Notes: generated from the sequence alone by a model not told the origin. Shown: positions 1 through 12,680, counted from the first letter of the stretch. The stretch is DNA of 64,000 nucleotides from Dreissena polymorpha (GCF_020536995.1 NC_068357.1:127676309-127740308); one strand, 5' to 3'. Numbers and translations: made by a program.

Positions 1-3000
1 AACACCTCGTCGATGGTGAGAGTGGCTGTACAAGACTGTTATAAAACGTGTTTTTAAGTACTAACATGCACATATATATCAAAGTAAGTGTAAAGACTTC
101 ATTTCTAGCTGATATTTAATAAGAAAAACATAAGTTATTAATATATATTAATCTGTGAACAAGCCCCTTTAATATACAACAGACTTGCTTTATATCATGA
201 TAATTTGTATCAATCATGAGAAAAAATGAGCCACATAACAGGAAATTGGACCTTAGGGCGATTGCGACCATTTTGGCTCCAAAAGAGCAGTCTGATCAGG
301 ATCCAAATTGTTCAACATAATTGTCATTCAGTCAGTACTTCTAAAGATGTTAAGCGAACACTTTGGATCCTGATCAGACTGCGCTTGAATTGATCTTGAT
401 CCAAACTTTGTGTAGTGAAAGTTCTAGTACATAAAATGTGAATATTTCATTTAAGAAACCGTGAGTTATAGACTTATAAAAACGTGCTGCATTTCATTTT
501 ATATTCAGAGAGAGTTATAATGTTTATATATGTGATGTGAACACAAGAGGCATGACTACATTACAATATTTGGTGTGTAACATCGTTATGAGGTTCTCTT
601 TGAAGTTTGTTCAAATCATGCAGAAAATTTGCCCTCCCTAGGGGTTACTGTTTTGCTTATAAGTATAAATAATATAATCATTCTCTGAAACCGCAAGGCC
701 CTATGGTTTGTTGCGTTGCATGCCAACCATATAGTGGTTCTTTGCTAAGTTTCCTCAAAGCATGTCTCCGTGGTTAAAACTGTTTGCGCTTCAGGGGTCA
801 ACTGATTTATATAGATTAATGCAGTCTTTGATAATCCCTAACAACACAGACACCGCAAGGGTCAGGGGTTCAATATTTGGTGTGTAACATGTTAGTGTTT
901 TCTTCTTTTAGGTGTGATCAAATCATACATTTGGAGTTAAAAATAACCCGTCCTTGTTTCACATGCTTAATATTTACTTATATAATAAAGAGTTAAACAA
1001 TATTATTCTCTCAAAACGCATGGGTTAGGTGATAATTATTTTGTATGTGACGTTGTATGACGGTAATCTTCGTAGGTTTTGTATCATGTCCATTGTTTGC
1101 ACATTAGCCCCAACAAAATATTGAGGTAAAAGACACAATATACCTAGAAACCTAGATTTATTTCATTGAATATTTTCTTAAGTGAAAGCCGTATAAAGAA
1201 TTAAATAGTACATGTTGCAAGGATTTAAATTGTTCTAGTAGAATAACTTTGCTGACTGTATATAACTTACTTGCAAGATTAATTATTTATAGAACACAAC
1301 TTTTGAACTATGTAATTGTATATTTTAAAATAGTATTTTATTTTTAAAAAATTGTAAAAGACTCGCAGTATTGTCAAAATAAAATGGTGTAAACTTTTGC
1401 ACATATTATTTTGTTCCTCTCTTATTCACAGTTTAAGTTCAAATGAAAATTTCTATGGAATGTGTAGTCTGTATTATTTTAAGGAGAAACAACAATAACA
1501 TGTTTTGGATATATAATAAACAGAGAGAGCTATATAAATGTGAAGATAATAATAACCCTTGGAACAAATACATAGAGCCGATTGAGCACATTTATCAACA
1601 GAGCCTGAGGTGTGATAAATTTATTTGCATTCCTTGCAGTACAAATCTTGCAGTATGAAAACATTATTTACAGTTGATAGAACATCATATTTCGGCTAAA
1701 TAATAACTCATTTTTGAAAAATAATGTCAAGAAAAATAAATAAAACTTTCTTGTGACTTTGACGGACATACGAACATCGGAACCCAATGTTATTTTCTTC
1801 AGAAGCTGTGTTGCATACTTTTTCTAAATAAAGCATATATATGGGTGGGTGGGGAATGGGATTATTGATGCAAGTACCTGTGGTTCAGTCCTCATGTTCA
1901 TTATAAAGACCCGTAAAGTAGTACTTCTTGGACATTTTCGGGATGTTGATTTTTATCTATAAAAATATTACAGGATATGCATTTTAATAAATACGCATAT
2001 TTATTAAACCTACCCAAAACTTTTTAACACACCGAAAGTTATCGATGGTGACACCTCTGCATCATCTGCAAAAACTCATTATTATTTTGAATTTTGTATC
2101 ACATAATATGGGCATGATGACAACAATGGTGTTCTGAAGATTATCTTTAATAATTAAAATTGTTTCTGCTCCGTTTTTAATTAATTTGATTTTAAAATAT
2201 GCTACATTTGTCTTGTTGATGTTAATGTCCGCCATTTCAGAAATGCAATATGAAAATCATTTGTTAAATACACACCGATTGGGTAGTAGCGTGTGGTATT
2301 GGCTGCAATAGCCAATGAAAATCGCTGACGCTTTACAAGTCGAATTGGCACAACGAAACAACCCACATTATAAACAAATTTTGAACAACACTTTCGGCAA
2401 TCTGCGCAATTTTTTTTCTAGTTTTGGATAAAATACTTGGTCGGCGGATGAAATGTAAATAAAAAAAACGAAAGTGAATTTTATTTTTATTTGTATTTGT
2501 CGAAAAATAGGGTCGGTCGCTCCCGTAAAACAGATTGTAAAAAAATGCTGCCCTAATGTTTATTAAATAAGCAAAACATTTTGAGCCAAATGTCATAAAA
2601 CTCCTTTAAAGGACACAGGGGATACAACACCCTCTTGCAAATACAGGCTCTTAAGCTAGTTTCATTCAGCAAAGCAGTTGTGAAATAGTCTGTAGAACTC
2701 AATAAACATAAACACGGCCATTTCAGTGTTCATAGTGATTTATTTCTATTAATTTAATTCTAACACAACATTTTACAGTGTACAATATAACAGCAAGACC
2801 CTTAGCCGGCCTCGCACGCGACAACAAGAGGTTATGACCTCTCTGTACAGTGGTCTATCGTGGACTGTCTTCCTTCTTTAATACAAACAGTGACTGGTTA
2901 AACACCCATGACACACAAGATGATATAATGTAAAATCAGGAAAAGTTCAACTAATTACCAAGGAGTGTAACTAAGAAATGACATTTTGGCCAATTTGCTT

Positions 3001-3170
3001 GACATTTGATGGGGGTTGGCTAGGTAAATAAATTAATAACCTGTAAAAAGGCCACGCCATTAAATCATTGTTATTGAAAACATAAGGTCAGACCATAAAA
3101 TTATTATTTTTGTAAATAAATGATTTTTCTAATGTTCAACAGATAATTTTAAAATATTTGTTTATAATAC
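1..3170. other. No gene seen; AT-rich non-coding DNA
   Basis: I see no convincing exon, RNA gene or full repeat here. Short open frames at 1443-1658 (+) and 2333-2596 (-) have low-complexity composition and no recognisable motif, so I do not call them genes. The only clear structure is a short inverted repeat at 288-381, listed separately. Confidence 0.5.
284..384. repeat. Short inverted repeat (MITE-like hairpin)
   Basis: The arm at 288-307 (core 'tctgatcaggatccaaa') is repeated in reverse complement at 362-381, with about 54 bases between the arms. This could form a hairpin and looks like a small non-autonomous DNA element or its remnant. No target duplication could be set. Confidence 0.55.
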
Positions 3171-3370
3171 CTTACAGTGATAAATTATTATAAACTGGAA
3201 AAATATTGCAAAATTTGACAAAACCATTTAAAATACGGTACAGTGCAATTTTACAGCAAGAATCCTCTTTCAGTATTAAACGCCTTTTTGGCAGCTATGA
3301 TTCATCAATACTGTTTTCATTTGGCTCAACATGTTGCCATGTCTAGGTGCAAGGGCCTGAGCTCCGATAG

Positions 3371-4060
3371 TTCTAATATTGGTAAGCATGTGTCGAACTT
3401 CATTGACTGTTGGAAGTTCTAATATTGGTTAGCATGTGTTGAACTTCATTGATTGTTGGACGTTTTAAAATTGGTAAGCATGTGTCGAACTTCATTGACT
3501 GTTGGAAGTTCTATAATTGGTTAGCATACATATATGTGTCAAACTTCATTGACTGTTGGAAGTTCTTATATTGGTAAGCATGTGTCAAACTTCATTGACT
3601 GTTGGAAGTTCTAATATTGGTAAGCATGTGTCGAACTTCATTGACTGTTGGAAGTTCTTATATTGGTAAGCATGTGTCGAACTTCATTGACTGTTGGAAG
3701 TTCTAATATTGGTTAGCATGTGTTGAACTTCATTTATTGTTGGACGTTCTAAAATTGGTAAGCATGTGTCGAACTTCATGACTGTTGGAAGTTCTATAAT
3801 TGGTTAGCATACATATATGTGTCAAACTTCATTGACTGTTGGAAGTTCAAAAATTGGTAAGCATGTGTCGAACTTCTTTGACTGTTGGAAGTTCTGAAAT
3901 TGGTAAGCATGTGTCGAACTTCATTGACTGTTGGAATTTATAATACTAGTATTGGTAAGCATGTGTCGAACTTCATTGACTGTTGGAAGTTCAAATATTG
4001 GTTAGCATGTGTCGAACTTCATTGACTGTTGGAAGTTCTAATATTGGTAAGCATGTGTCG
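3371..4060. repeat. 46-bp minisatellite, about 15 units, derived from transposase coding sequence
   Basis: The plus-strand unit starts 'ttctaatattggtaagcatg' and ends 'actgttggaag', with a period of 46 bp over 690 bases. Read on the minus strand, the unit continues the P-like transposase frame: '..TPRHMLTNIRTSNSQ' enters the array from the 4060 side. Two stretches about 285 bp apart (around 3426-3560 and 3711-3845) share the same variants, including the insert 'catacatatatg', so a multi-unit block was itself duplicated. Confidence 0.9.
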
Positions 4061-4692
4061 AGGTGTATACATGTTGAATTCACAATACTCTTCAAATAGC
4101 CGAACAATGTGCATCACAGAGATGTCTCCCTATTTTTCCACAAAAACCTAGTGTTTTTGTGAGAAAAATAATTACTGAAACAATGTTGTGCAGTTTTTAG
4201 CAGGTGTGGTACATCTGAAATGAAGTAAACTTCCAGGAAGTTCCTGTTGGCACTCACACCATCACATGTGAGGAAAATAAATTTTAATTTTAGATGAACT
4301 TCTTATAATGAAATTGCAGTCCACAATATGAGAAAAATCAAGTCTGAACTGCTGTTCTGAGTAGCAAAAGCTGCTCGAGGAAATTTGAGTGTGGTACATG
4401 TACTGTAGCAATGCCCCTAACCATTAAAACAAGCACACATTTTGCAGTAACACTTTCATGATAAAATGGTATTTCAAGTCCATAATGGCATGGCCAATAG
4501 TGTGGAGATTGCAGTATCTTATGAGTTCACTTGAATGCTTGTTCTCTTTAACCTTCACTTTATCAAACAATATTCCCCAGGAACTGAGCCATTTTTCCTT
4601 GTACGACTTACACTGTTCTGCCTCTGTGCATAGCATTTGAGAACATCTTTGTTGAAGCCTTTCACTTTTCATGTAGTGAGAATAATCGAACA

Positions 4693-6192
4693 GTGTCCTA
4701 TAGGGCTGTAACGAATAAACTAGGTGACGAATACGATACGTATCACGTATACAGGGTGGCGAATACGAATATAATATGAATTTCAATGAACAAGAGAAAT
4801 ACAATTTAACATGACATTATATAGTATGAAACTTTGAGTACATGTATTTGTCAATTTGATTGAGTATCATAACATACTGAAACAAGGGACAAAATTGTCA
4901 CAAAACCAGGTTTTCATTGTGAAAAAAAAATCTGATAAAGGGAGAAAACTCAAACTGAACTTTTGAAATGACCAAAAAAAATTAACCCCCTTTGTAAGTT
5001 TTTTTTTTTTTTTAAATCTATTTTTAGTCGTGGCGACCTTGACATTGGAGATATTGACGTGATTCTTTCGTGGGACACACCGTCCCATGATGGTGAACAA
5101 ATGTGCCGAATGATTTTAAAATCTCACAATGAATGACATAGTTATGGCCAGGACAAGCTCATTTATGGCCATTTTTGACCTTTGAACTCAAAGTGTGACC
5201 TTGACCTTGGAGATATCGACGTAATTATTTCGCGGGACACACCGTCCAATGATGGTGAACAAATGTGCCAAATGATTTTAAAATCTGACGATGAACGACA
5301 TAGTTATGGCTCGGACAAGCTCATTTATGGCCATTTTTGACCTTTGAACTCAAAGTGTGACCTTGACCTTGGAGATATCGACGTAATTATTTCGCGCGAC
5401 ACACCGTCCAATGATGGTGAACAAATGTGCCAAATGATTTTAAAATCTGACAATGAACGACATAGTTATGGCCCGGACAAGCTTATTCCGCCAGCCCGCC
5501 AGCCCGCCAGCCAGCCAGCCCGCCAGCCAGCCAGCCAGCCAGCCCGCCCGCATTCGCCAATCTAATAACCAGTTTTTTCCTTCAGAAAACCTGGTTAAAT
5601 ATGAAATATAACACTTTAAAATAACAAAACACTGACTAAAACTGCTTAAACTTTGAAACCAAAGTAGCGCTAGACAAACGGCGTGTATTTGGCAGGCAGG
5701 TCAACGATATCAATAGCATTCCCTTTGCTAGGCTCCATGTTTGTTAAGTTGCACAATCATTGTCATAAAGATAAACAAAAAAAGAAATTCCATCTGCTAA
5801 TCATTTGTTTGTTTGAGCATCAAATCACTTGTATTTATCTATATAAACATTAAACAACCATCGAAAGATTTTTCAATTCAATGTCGTAAATATTCAACCG
5901 TTGCCCGCCATTTTTGTTGATAATCTCACTGTGTAACATAGTGGGTGGGGTAAACATGATGAAAAATGCGTCAATAAGCAGAAGAAGATTTAAGTATAGG
6001 GGTTTATTGTTTTAACCTCCATTTGTAAGGTAAGATAAGATGATTAAACTATCAAACTCAAAACCACGTTGTTTGTTTTCGTCAAATATTCGGTTCGGGA
6101 GATGGCGAATAACGAATACTAGTATGATTCGTCCACAGCCATATTCGAGTAATTCGAATATTCGAATGTATCGTTACAGCCTTAGTGTCCTA
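4693..6192. mobile_element. Non-autonomous hAT-type DNA element with 8-bp target duplication
   Basis: The element runs from 4701 ('tagggctgtaacga') to 6184 ('tcgttacagcctta'), which are terminal inverted repeats of hAT type. It is flanked by an exact 8-bp direct repeat, GTGTCCTA, at 4693-4700 and 6185-6192. The 1,484-bp interior has no transposase frame. It carries a complete copy of another repeat (4880-5597). The insertion splits the P-like transposase between its 'SNRTL' and 'FDYSHY' residues, so it is younger than that copy. Confidence 0.88.
4880..5597 (+). repeat. Dispersed repeat family 'CCAG-tail', copy 1
   Basis: It starts 'aacaagggacaaaattgtca' and ends 'cagaaaacctggtt', with 'aaccaggtttt' and its complement near the two ends. 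The interior has about three tandem blocks of roughly 165 bp ('tgaccttgaccttggagat') and a 'cagcccgccagccagc' run at 5490-5555. It is nearly identical, in inverted orientation, to the copy at 8702-9433. A 73-aa open frame inside (5344-5565) is a by-product of the repeat, not a gene. Confidence 0.85.
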
Positions 6193-7489
6193 TTGCTCGG
6201 AAGCTTAACAAATCCTGCCTCACGCACGGTGTCATAGACAGCCTGGGACTTCAGCGAATAGCTTACAATAGGATGCCATTGCATTCCAAATTTGTCAGCA
6301 CTGACTGCCTTCAAATGTTCGGTCCGGAACAGGCGTTGAAATGAATAAGAGTCTAGATATGTTCACCCTCCTTTTCACACAACTGCATTCAGTCCGTCAT
6401 TTCAGCTGAATGAAATGTATCCATTAAAACACCTTCTCTTCGTATGAGCTTTTTAATTTGCTGTTCTAGTCTGTCTACGTCACTATGCAAGCATCTTATT
6501 TTTCACTTTGCTGCTGTGGTTTTTTCAGAAGAAGTTCACGAGGCATGTCAGCATGTTTGTATGTTGATTTTGTAAAGCCCATATCCATACCTAGCAATTT
6601 TTCATGACAACTGCGTTTTTTCCTGTAGGCAATTTCGATATTTAACACATATTCTACATATTGGCCGAGTTGTGTGGCCTTCAATAAGCAGAGCACAAGA
6701 AACACTTATAATTGTTGAATTTTAATGTGCATTATAGTTACCTTCATGATAAGCAATCATTCCATAATCAGGATGGGAAATTGCGCTGCCAGCATGAATA
6801 GGAGAAGCAAACTGTTTATCATTTTTTCCAGGGCAAACAGACAGACACAAGAAAACCTCTTGAAGACACGCTTTGTCTGTCCTTGATGTCATCAGTTTTG
6901 GAACACTTTCCCACAAAAAATTGTCCTGGGCAATTTTCTTACCATGCACATTCACAGTAGTTTGTCCTGCTTCATAAACACATACTTTCCTACTTTAATA
7001 TGTTTTGCCATTGCTTTGATCTTAATGTAAACAGAGAATTTCCAGGTCTCTGGCGTGCGTATTGACAATAAATGGCTTTGGAACAACACTAAGATAAGTA
7101 GGTAAACTCTCAACTCTGATAGGCACAGTGATCTCAACTTGAAGGTCTCAAATGTCAGCTGAGTCTGGTGTTGAGGATGGCGAACCACACCGAGTTGCTT
7201 TGTCTTCATAGAATGAGGTATTGAGAGAAGTATCATCCTCATGGTTTTCAGTTATGGAGTCATCCTTATCAAGCCGGAAACCAAGTGAAGTTGGGGATGA
7301 TTCTTGAAGTACATGTCGAGATCACTTGTGCTTCTTCTGCACCCCATAACTCGGTCACTTCCTCCCGATTATCACCAATCAAGCCGTCTGCAAGGTCTTT
7401 CACGAAGTCTTGTCCTGTAAACTTTTTTTGTATGGGGTGTACATTTTCTTGAATTTATCATTCAAATAGTTAAAAAAACACCTTATTTT

Positions 7490-8266
7490 TTAGTCCCCTA
7501 CCGGTTTCACCGGAGAGGACTTATGGTTTTGTCTCTGTCCGTTCGTAACACTTTTCTGGATCCTGCGATAACTTTAAAAGTTCTTAATATTTTTTCGTGA
7601 AACTTGGAACATAGATAGATGGCAATATGGACATTATGCACATCATTTCATTTCCTTCCTACGTAAAAAATTCTGGTTGCTATGGCAACAAATAGACTAT
7701 AAATACTGCTGAAAATGGTGTTTTTTCTGGATCCTGCGATAACTTTTAAAATTCTTAATATTTTTTCATGAAACTTGAAATATGGATAGATGGCAATATA
7801 AATAATGGACATTATGCAAGTCATTTCATTTCGTTCCGAGGTCAAAAATTCTGGTTGCTATGGCAACAAATAGACTAGACATACTGCTGAAAATGGTGGT
7901 TTTCTGGATCCTGCGATAACTTTTAAAGTTCTTAATATTTTTTCATTTTACTTGAAACATGGATAGATGGCAATATGGACATTATGCACGTCATTTCATT
8001 TCGTTCCGACGTCAAAAAGTCTGGTTGCTATGGCAACAAATAGATTAGAAATACTGCTGAAAATGGTGGTTTTCTAGACCCTGCAATAACTTTAAAAGAT
8101 CTTAATATTTTTTCATGAAACTTGAAACATGGATAGATGGCAAATGGACATTATGCACGTAATTTCATTTTGTTCCTAAATAAAAAAATTTGGTTGCTAT
8201 GGCAACAAATATATATTTTAAAAAATCAGGAATTTCTGACAATGGTTGAGCCGGTAGGGGACTTAC
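7490..8266. repeat. Repeat element with short terminal inverted repeats and four tandem blocks
   Basis: The left end 'agtcccctaccgg' is mirrored by 'ccggtaggggactt' at the right end. Between them are four tandem blocks of about 172 bp, each starting near 'tctggatcctgcgataac' (7555, 7726, 7903, 8073). There is no coding capacity. The element lies next to the N-terminal end of the P-like relic. The block at 8270-8560 beyond it has open frames on both strands, but I recognise nothing there. Confidence 0.75.
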
Positions 8267-8701
8267 ATTGCTTGACAATAGTCTTGTTTAAGCTTGTCTG
8301 GCCTGGCAGGATGTGGGGCTTTGTTGTTTGTCGGGTGGAGGTAGCACCAGATGAGATTGAATCTGTCCCAAAACATGACGGTGTTGAAGACAGAACGAAA
8401 CTTGCGCTTTTAAACCCTCCAATAGTTATTTCTTGATTAAAGACCCAGAACTCCCATACAAATACGGAGTCTAATGAACACTTTAAAGGCTGGGGTGTCC
8501 ACTGGAATCCAAGGAGGAGCAAATGGAGGTGGTGGGTTTCGTGTCCGCTCTTGTCATAGCAGTTGGTCTCTGTTACCAGTAGTGCGTTCAGTAAGCGGAA
8601 CGTTTCCGGTTTTCTGTTTATTGATCAAACAGAATCTATTGAACGACCCGTTTGATTGAAACAGTTTCAAGATGGCGGAGCGTATTGCATTACTATCATT
8701 T

Positions 8702-9433
8702 TTAACCAGGTTTTCCGAAGGAAAAAACTGGTTATTAGATTGGCGAATGCGGGCGGGCTGGCTGGCTGGCGGGCTGGCTGGCTGGCGGGCTGGCTGGCTG
8801 GCTGGCGGGCTGGCGGGCTGGCGGAATAAGCTTGTCCGGGCCATAACTATGTCGTTCATTGTCAGATTTTAAAATCATTTGGCACATTTGTTCACCATCA
8901 TTGGACGGTGTGTCGCGCGAAATAATTACGTCGATATCTCCAAGGTCAAGGTCACACTTTGAGTTCAAAGGTCAAAAATGGCCATAAATGAGCTTGTCCG
9001 AGCCATAACTATGTCGTTCATCGTCAGATTTTAAAATCATTTGGCACATTTGTTCACCATCATTGGACGGTGTGTCGCGCGAAATAATTACGTCGATATC
9101 TTTAAGGTCAAGGTCACACTTTGAGTTCAAAAGTCAAAAATGGCCATAAATAAGCTTGTCCTGGCCATAACTATGTCATTCATTGTGAGATTTTAAAATC
9201 ATTTGGCACATTTGTTCACCATCATGGGACGGTGTGTCCCACGAAAGAATCACGTCAATATCTCCAATGTCAAGGTCGCCACGACTAAAAATAGATTTAA
9301 AAAAAAAAAAAAAACTTACAAAGGGGGTTAATTATTTTTGGTCATTTCAAAAGTTCAGTTTGAGTTTTCTCCCTTTATCAGATTTTTTTTTCACAATGAA
9401 AACCTGGTTTTGTGACAATTTTGTCCCTTGTTA
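8702..9433 (-). repeat. Dispersed repeat family 'CCAG-tail', copy 2
   Basis: This is the inverted partner of 4880-5597, with the same tandem blocks and the same 'ctggctggcgggctgg' run. It starts 'aaccaggttttccgaagg' and ends 'ttttgtcccttgtt'. The two copies differ by few substitutions and by the length of the proline-codon-like run, which suggests recent movement or gene conversion. Confidence 0.85.
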
Positions 9434-9768
9434 CTCAATGAATTTGCAGATAATTCAGAAATAGAACAGATTCAGATAAATAACTCTATTGCATATGATC
9501 ATATTCAAGTAATACCAGGTATGTATGTGTAATATTTTGTAAAATTGTGAAAACTTTCCGATTATAATGCTGATCATTGTTATGGTTATGCAAGTATATT
9601 TTTTTCACCTATTCAGGCTTTTGTTTATGTAATGTTTCGAATCCGTTATTCATTGTTCAATCTTGTTAAAGCTGATGTAGACGAAAAAACATATGTTGGT
9701 CATAAGCGTTTTTTTATAAAATAAATAAATAACATAAGTAATATTTTAATATACTTTATTCATTTTTA

Positions 9769-10860
9769 AGCTCGACTATTATATATGAAATATATATAGT
9801 GGAGCTATCCTACTCACCTCGGCGTCGGCCTTCTTGTTAGCGTTACCGTTAGCGTTAGCGTGCAAATGTTAAAGTTTGCGTACTACCCCAAATATTTCCT
9901 ATGTCCTTTGACATATTACTTTTATATTTTGCATTCTTCTTTACTAACATGACCCCGATCTATAAACAAGAGCAGACAACTGTATCAAGCATTTTGACAG
10001 AATTATGGCCCCTTTTATACTTATAATATGCATATTATTGATAACTCTATGTTAAAGTTTGCGTACCACCACAAATATTTCCTATGTCCCTTGACATATT
10101 GCTTTAATATTTTGCATACATCTTTACCAACATGACCTTAACCTATAAACAAGAGCAGACAACTGTATCAAGCATTTTGTAAGAATAATGGCCCTTTTTC
10201 CACTTAGAATATGCATTTTATTGATAACTCGTATGTTAAAGTTTGAGTACCACCTCAAATATTTTCAATGTTCCTTGACATATTGCTTTCATATCTTGCA
10301 AACTTTTTTACCAACATGACCCCAATCTATAAACAAGAGCAGACAACTGTATCAAGCATTTTGTAAGAATTATGGCCCTTTTTTGTCTTTGTAACTTTGA
10401 ATATTTTGTTAAATTATGTGTTTAGATCCACTTTACTTCTAAAGTATCAAGGCTATTGCTTTCAAACTTCGAATACTTTCTTACTATCATGATGTTACTG
10501 TACCTGACAAGTTGAATTTGACCTTGACCTTTGAATGACCTTGACTCTCAAGGTCAAATTAATAAATTTTGCTTAAATTGCTATGACTTCTTTATTTAAG
10601 ATCAGATTTGATTCATACTTTGACAAAACAGCACTTACCTGACATACCACAATGGACTCCACCCATGCCATCCCCCACTGCCCCAGAATCCCCCCCCCAA
10701 AAAAAAAATAAATATTTTTTTTAATTTATTTCTTTTTTTTTGAAAGATCATCTATTAAATTACCTCACACCCACATGATACCCCCCTCTCCATGATGTCT
10801 TACGTTATACTGTCAAGCACTAGATAGTCGAGCGCGCTGTCCTCTGACAGCTCTTGTTTT
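9769..10860 (+). repeat. Dispersed repeat family 'AGCTCGACT', copy 1
   Basis: It starts 'agctcgactattatatatga' and ends 'gacagctcttgtttt'. The interior has about three tandem blocks containing 'aagagcagacaactgtatca', then a poly-A/poly-C stretch near 10690-10740. A second copy in opposite orientation lies at 25527-26419. There is no coding capacity. Confidence 0.85.
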
Positions 10861-11064
10861 ACCTGTGAGTCTTGCATCCTGGACTCACAAAAAGCTCTGC
10901 AGTTGCAAAGTTTCGAATAATGTGAGTCACAAAAATGCATTGAAATTTCTCAAAAAATAATATAGTTTAATATTTTGACTCATTCTTTCAAATTGGGGAT
11001 TCATAGATTTGCAAGTAATCGAGTAAAAGGACTCAGACGAGAAAATTTGTAAAAATATCACTGC

Positions 11065-12020
11065 CATTGTGATGGGAATACAGATTGGTAAAACTAATGA
11101 TATGATACACACAAAATTGTAACAAGTAAGACTAGTCAGCAAAATACAACATAGTAGTCATACGATACAAAATAAATAGTAACAAGTAAGACTAGTCAGC
11201 AAAATTCAACATAGTAGTCATACGATACACAAAAAATAGTAACAAGTAAGACTAGTCAGCAAAATACAACAATGAAGTCATATGATACACAAAAAGTAGT
11301 AACACATAAGACTAGTCAGCATAAACAACATAGAAGTCATACAATACACAAAAAATAGTAACAAGTAAGACTAGTCAGCAAAAAACAACAATGAAGTAAT
11401 ACGATACACAAAAAGTAGTAACAAATAAGACTAGTCAGCATAAACAACATAGAAGTCATACGATACACAAAAAATAGTAACAAGTAAGACTAGTCAGCAA
11501 AAAACAACAATGAAGTCATACGATACACAAAAAGTAGTAACAAGTAAGACTAGTCAGCATAAACAACATAGAAGTCATACGATACACAAAAAATAGTAAC
11601 AAGTAAGACTAGTCGGCAAAAAACAACAATGAAGTCATACGATACACAAAAAGTAGTAACAAGTAAGACTAGTCAGCGTAAACAACATAGAAGTCATACG
11701 ATACACAAAAAATAGTAACAAGTAAGACTAGTCAGCAAAATACAACCATGAAGTCATACGATACACAAAAAGTAGTAACAAGTAAGACTAGTCAGCATAA
11801 ACAACAAAGTAGTCATACGATACACCAAAAAATAGTAACAAGTAACTAAGACTAGTCACCAAAATACAACAATGAAGTCATACGATACACAAAAAGTAGT
11901 AACAAGTAAGACTAGTCAGCATAAACAACCTAGTAGTCATACGATACACAAAAAATAGTAACAAGACTAGTCAGCAAAATACAACATACATGTAGTAGTC
12001 ATACAATACACACAAAATTG
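11065..12020. repeat. 60-bp satellite with two-unit higher-order pattern
   Basis: About 16 units contain 'aagactagtcagc' and 'gtcatacgatacacaaaaa'. Successive units alternate between a type with 'aacaatgaag..aaaagtag' and a type with 'aacatagaag..aaaaatag', and spacing alternates between 60 and 59 bp. The array is therefore built from roughly 119-bp dimers. The first and last units are the most divergent. Confidence 0.9.
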
Positions 12021-12680
12021 TAACATTTAAATTCAGCAAATTTCTATCCAGCAACAAAAAAACAACAACATAGTATTTGTACTTTTAACCATTCCCCAGT
12101 CCCTGTCTGACCTCAATTATTTGTAATTATTGTTGGTAATGTTGAAGGCCTTCCATTTAACCAGTTCCTTAAATAAATGAAAGTAAAATTTCCTTTTAAC
12201 AAAGTTTTATTTTAACATTCTAGTCAACCAAACTGGAACAATTAAAGTATTTGTTAATAATATTACTAACTTAACTGAAAATGTAAAACAATATACTTAT
12301 GTATTACTCATTCCAACATTTTTATTCTAATGGTGTAGAACATATTTATATAAACCAAAACTAACAAATGTAAAACAAATTATGTAAAAAGTCTATATAA
12401 TTCTACTGGTACAGCAACTAAAAAATTAATTTTTAAACAAACTGTTTAAATACAAATCGACTGAGTTTTCTTTAAAAAAAAAAAGAGACAAATTAAAATG
12501 ATTATAAAACAAATATATTGAAAGGTAACACATACACAATTTAAGCTATTTATGTAATAAAGGCTAAAAATAATAATAAAAACACTGCTTCCATCATTAT
12601 GCATAAAAGTTGTGTAAAATAAGTAATAACAAATTCAAAGAGACCTTTACATAATAAATGATTCCAGTAGAAGACTTAAT
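12021..12680. other. AT-rich DNA, no gene seen
   Basis: The stretch is rich in A and T, with no repeat family that recurs elsewhere in the window and no coding signal. It would be the 3' flank of the small minus-strand gene candidate that ends at 12681. Confidence 0.4.

Larger units (their letters stand above)
3171..7480 (-). mobile_element. P-element/THAP9-like transposase, degraded copy
   Basis: The minus strand carries pieces of one transposase in the right order. 7480-6200 has the N-terminal part, including 'VCPGKNDKQFASP', then 'FGMQWHPIVS' and 'GFVKLPSNRTL'. 4700-4424 resumes with 'FDYSHYMK' and 'GILFDKVKVKEN', which fits the first catalytic-Asp strand of the RNase H fold in P-type transposases. 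4250-4060 has 'DVPHLLKTAQHCFSNYF' and then 'MHIVRLFEEYCEFN'. The order and motifs match P-element/THAP9 relatives, which are DNA transposons. The open frame changes several times and has in-frame stops, so it cannot make a full protein. It is split between 'SNRTL' and 'FDYSHY' by a hAT-type insertion (4701-6184), and its C-terminal half is expanded into a 46-bp minisatellite (3371-4060). The left limit near 3170 is a guess: coding-like residues such as 'ALAPRHGNMLSQMK' continue beyond the array for about 100 bases. A THAP domain was not found. Confidence 0.8.

Noticed and set aside
2333-2596. 87-codon minus-strand open frame
   Set aside because: It has aromatic-rich low-complexity composition from AT-rich DNA, and no motif, splice site or neighbour supports it.
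5344-5565. Open frame with Pro-Ala-Ser repeats ('PARQPASQPA'), also at 8735-8968
   Set aside because: It lies entirely in a dispersed non-coding repeat. The repeated residues come from 'cagcccgccagc' runs, and the frame differs among copies.
11065-12020. Considered as a CRISPR-like array because of the regular 60-bp period
   Set aside because: Whole units repeat with no unique spacers, there are no cas-like genes, and the context is animal DNA, so it is a satellite.
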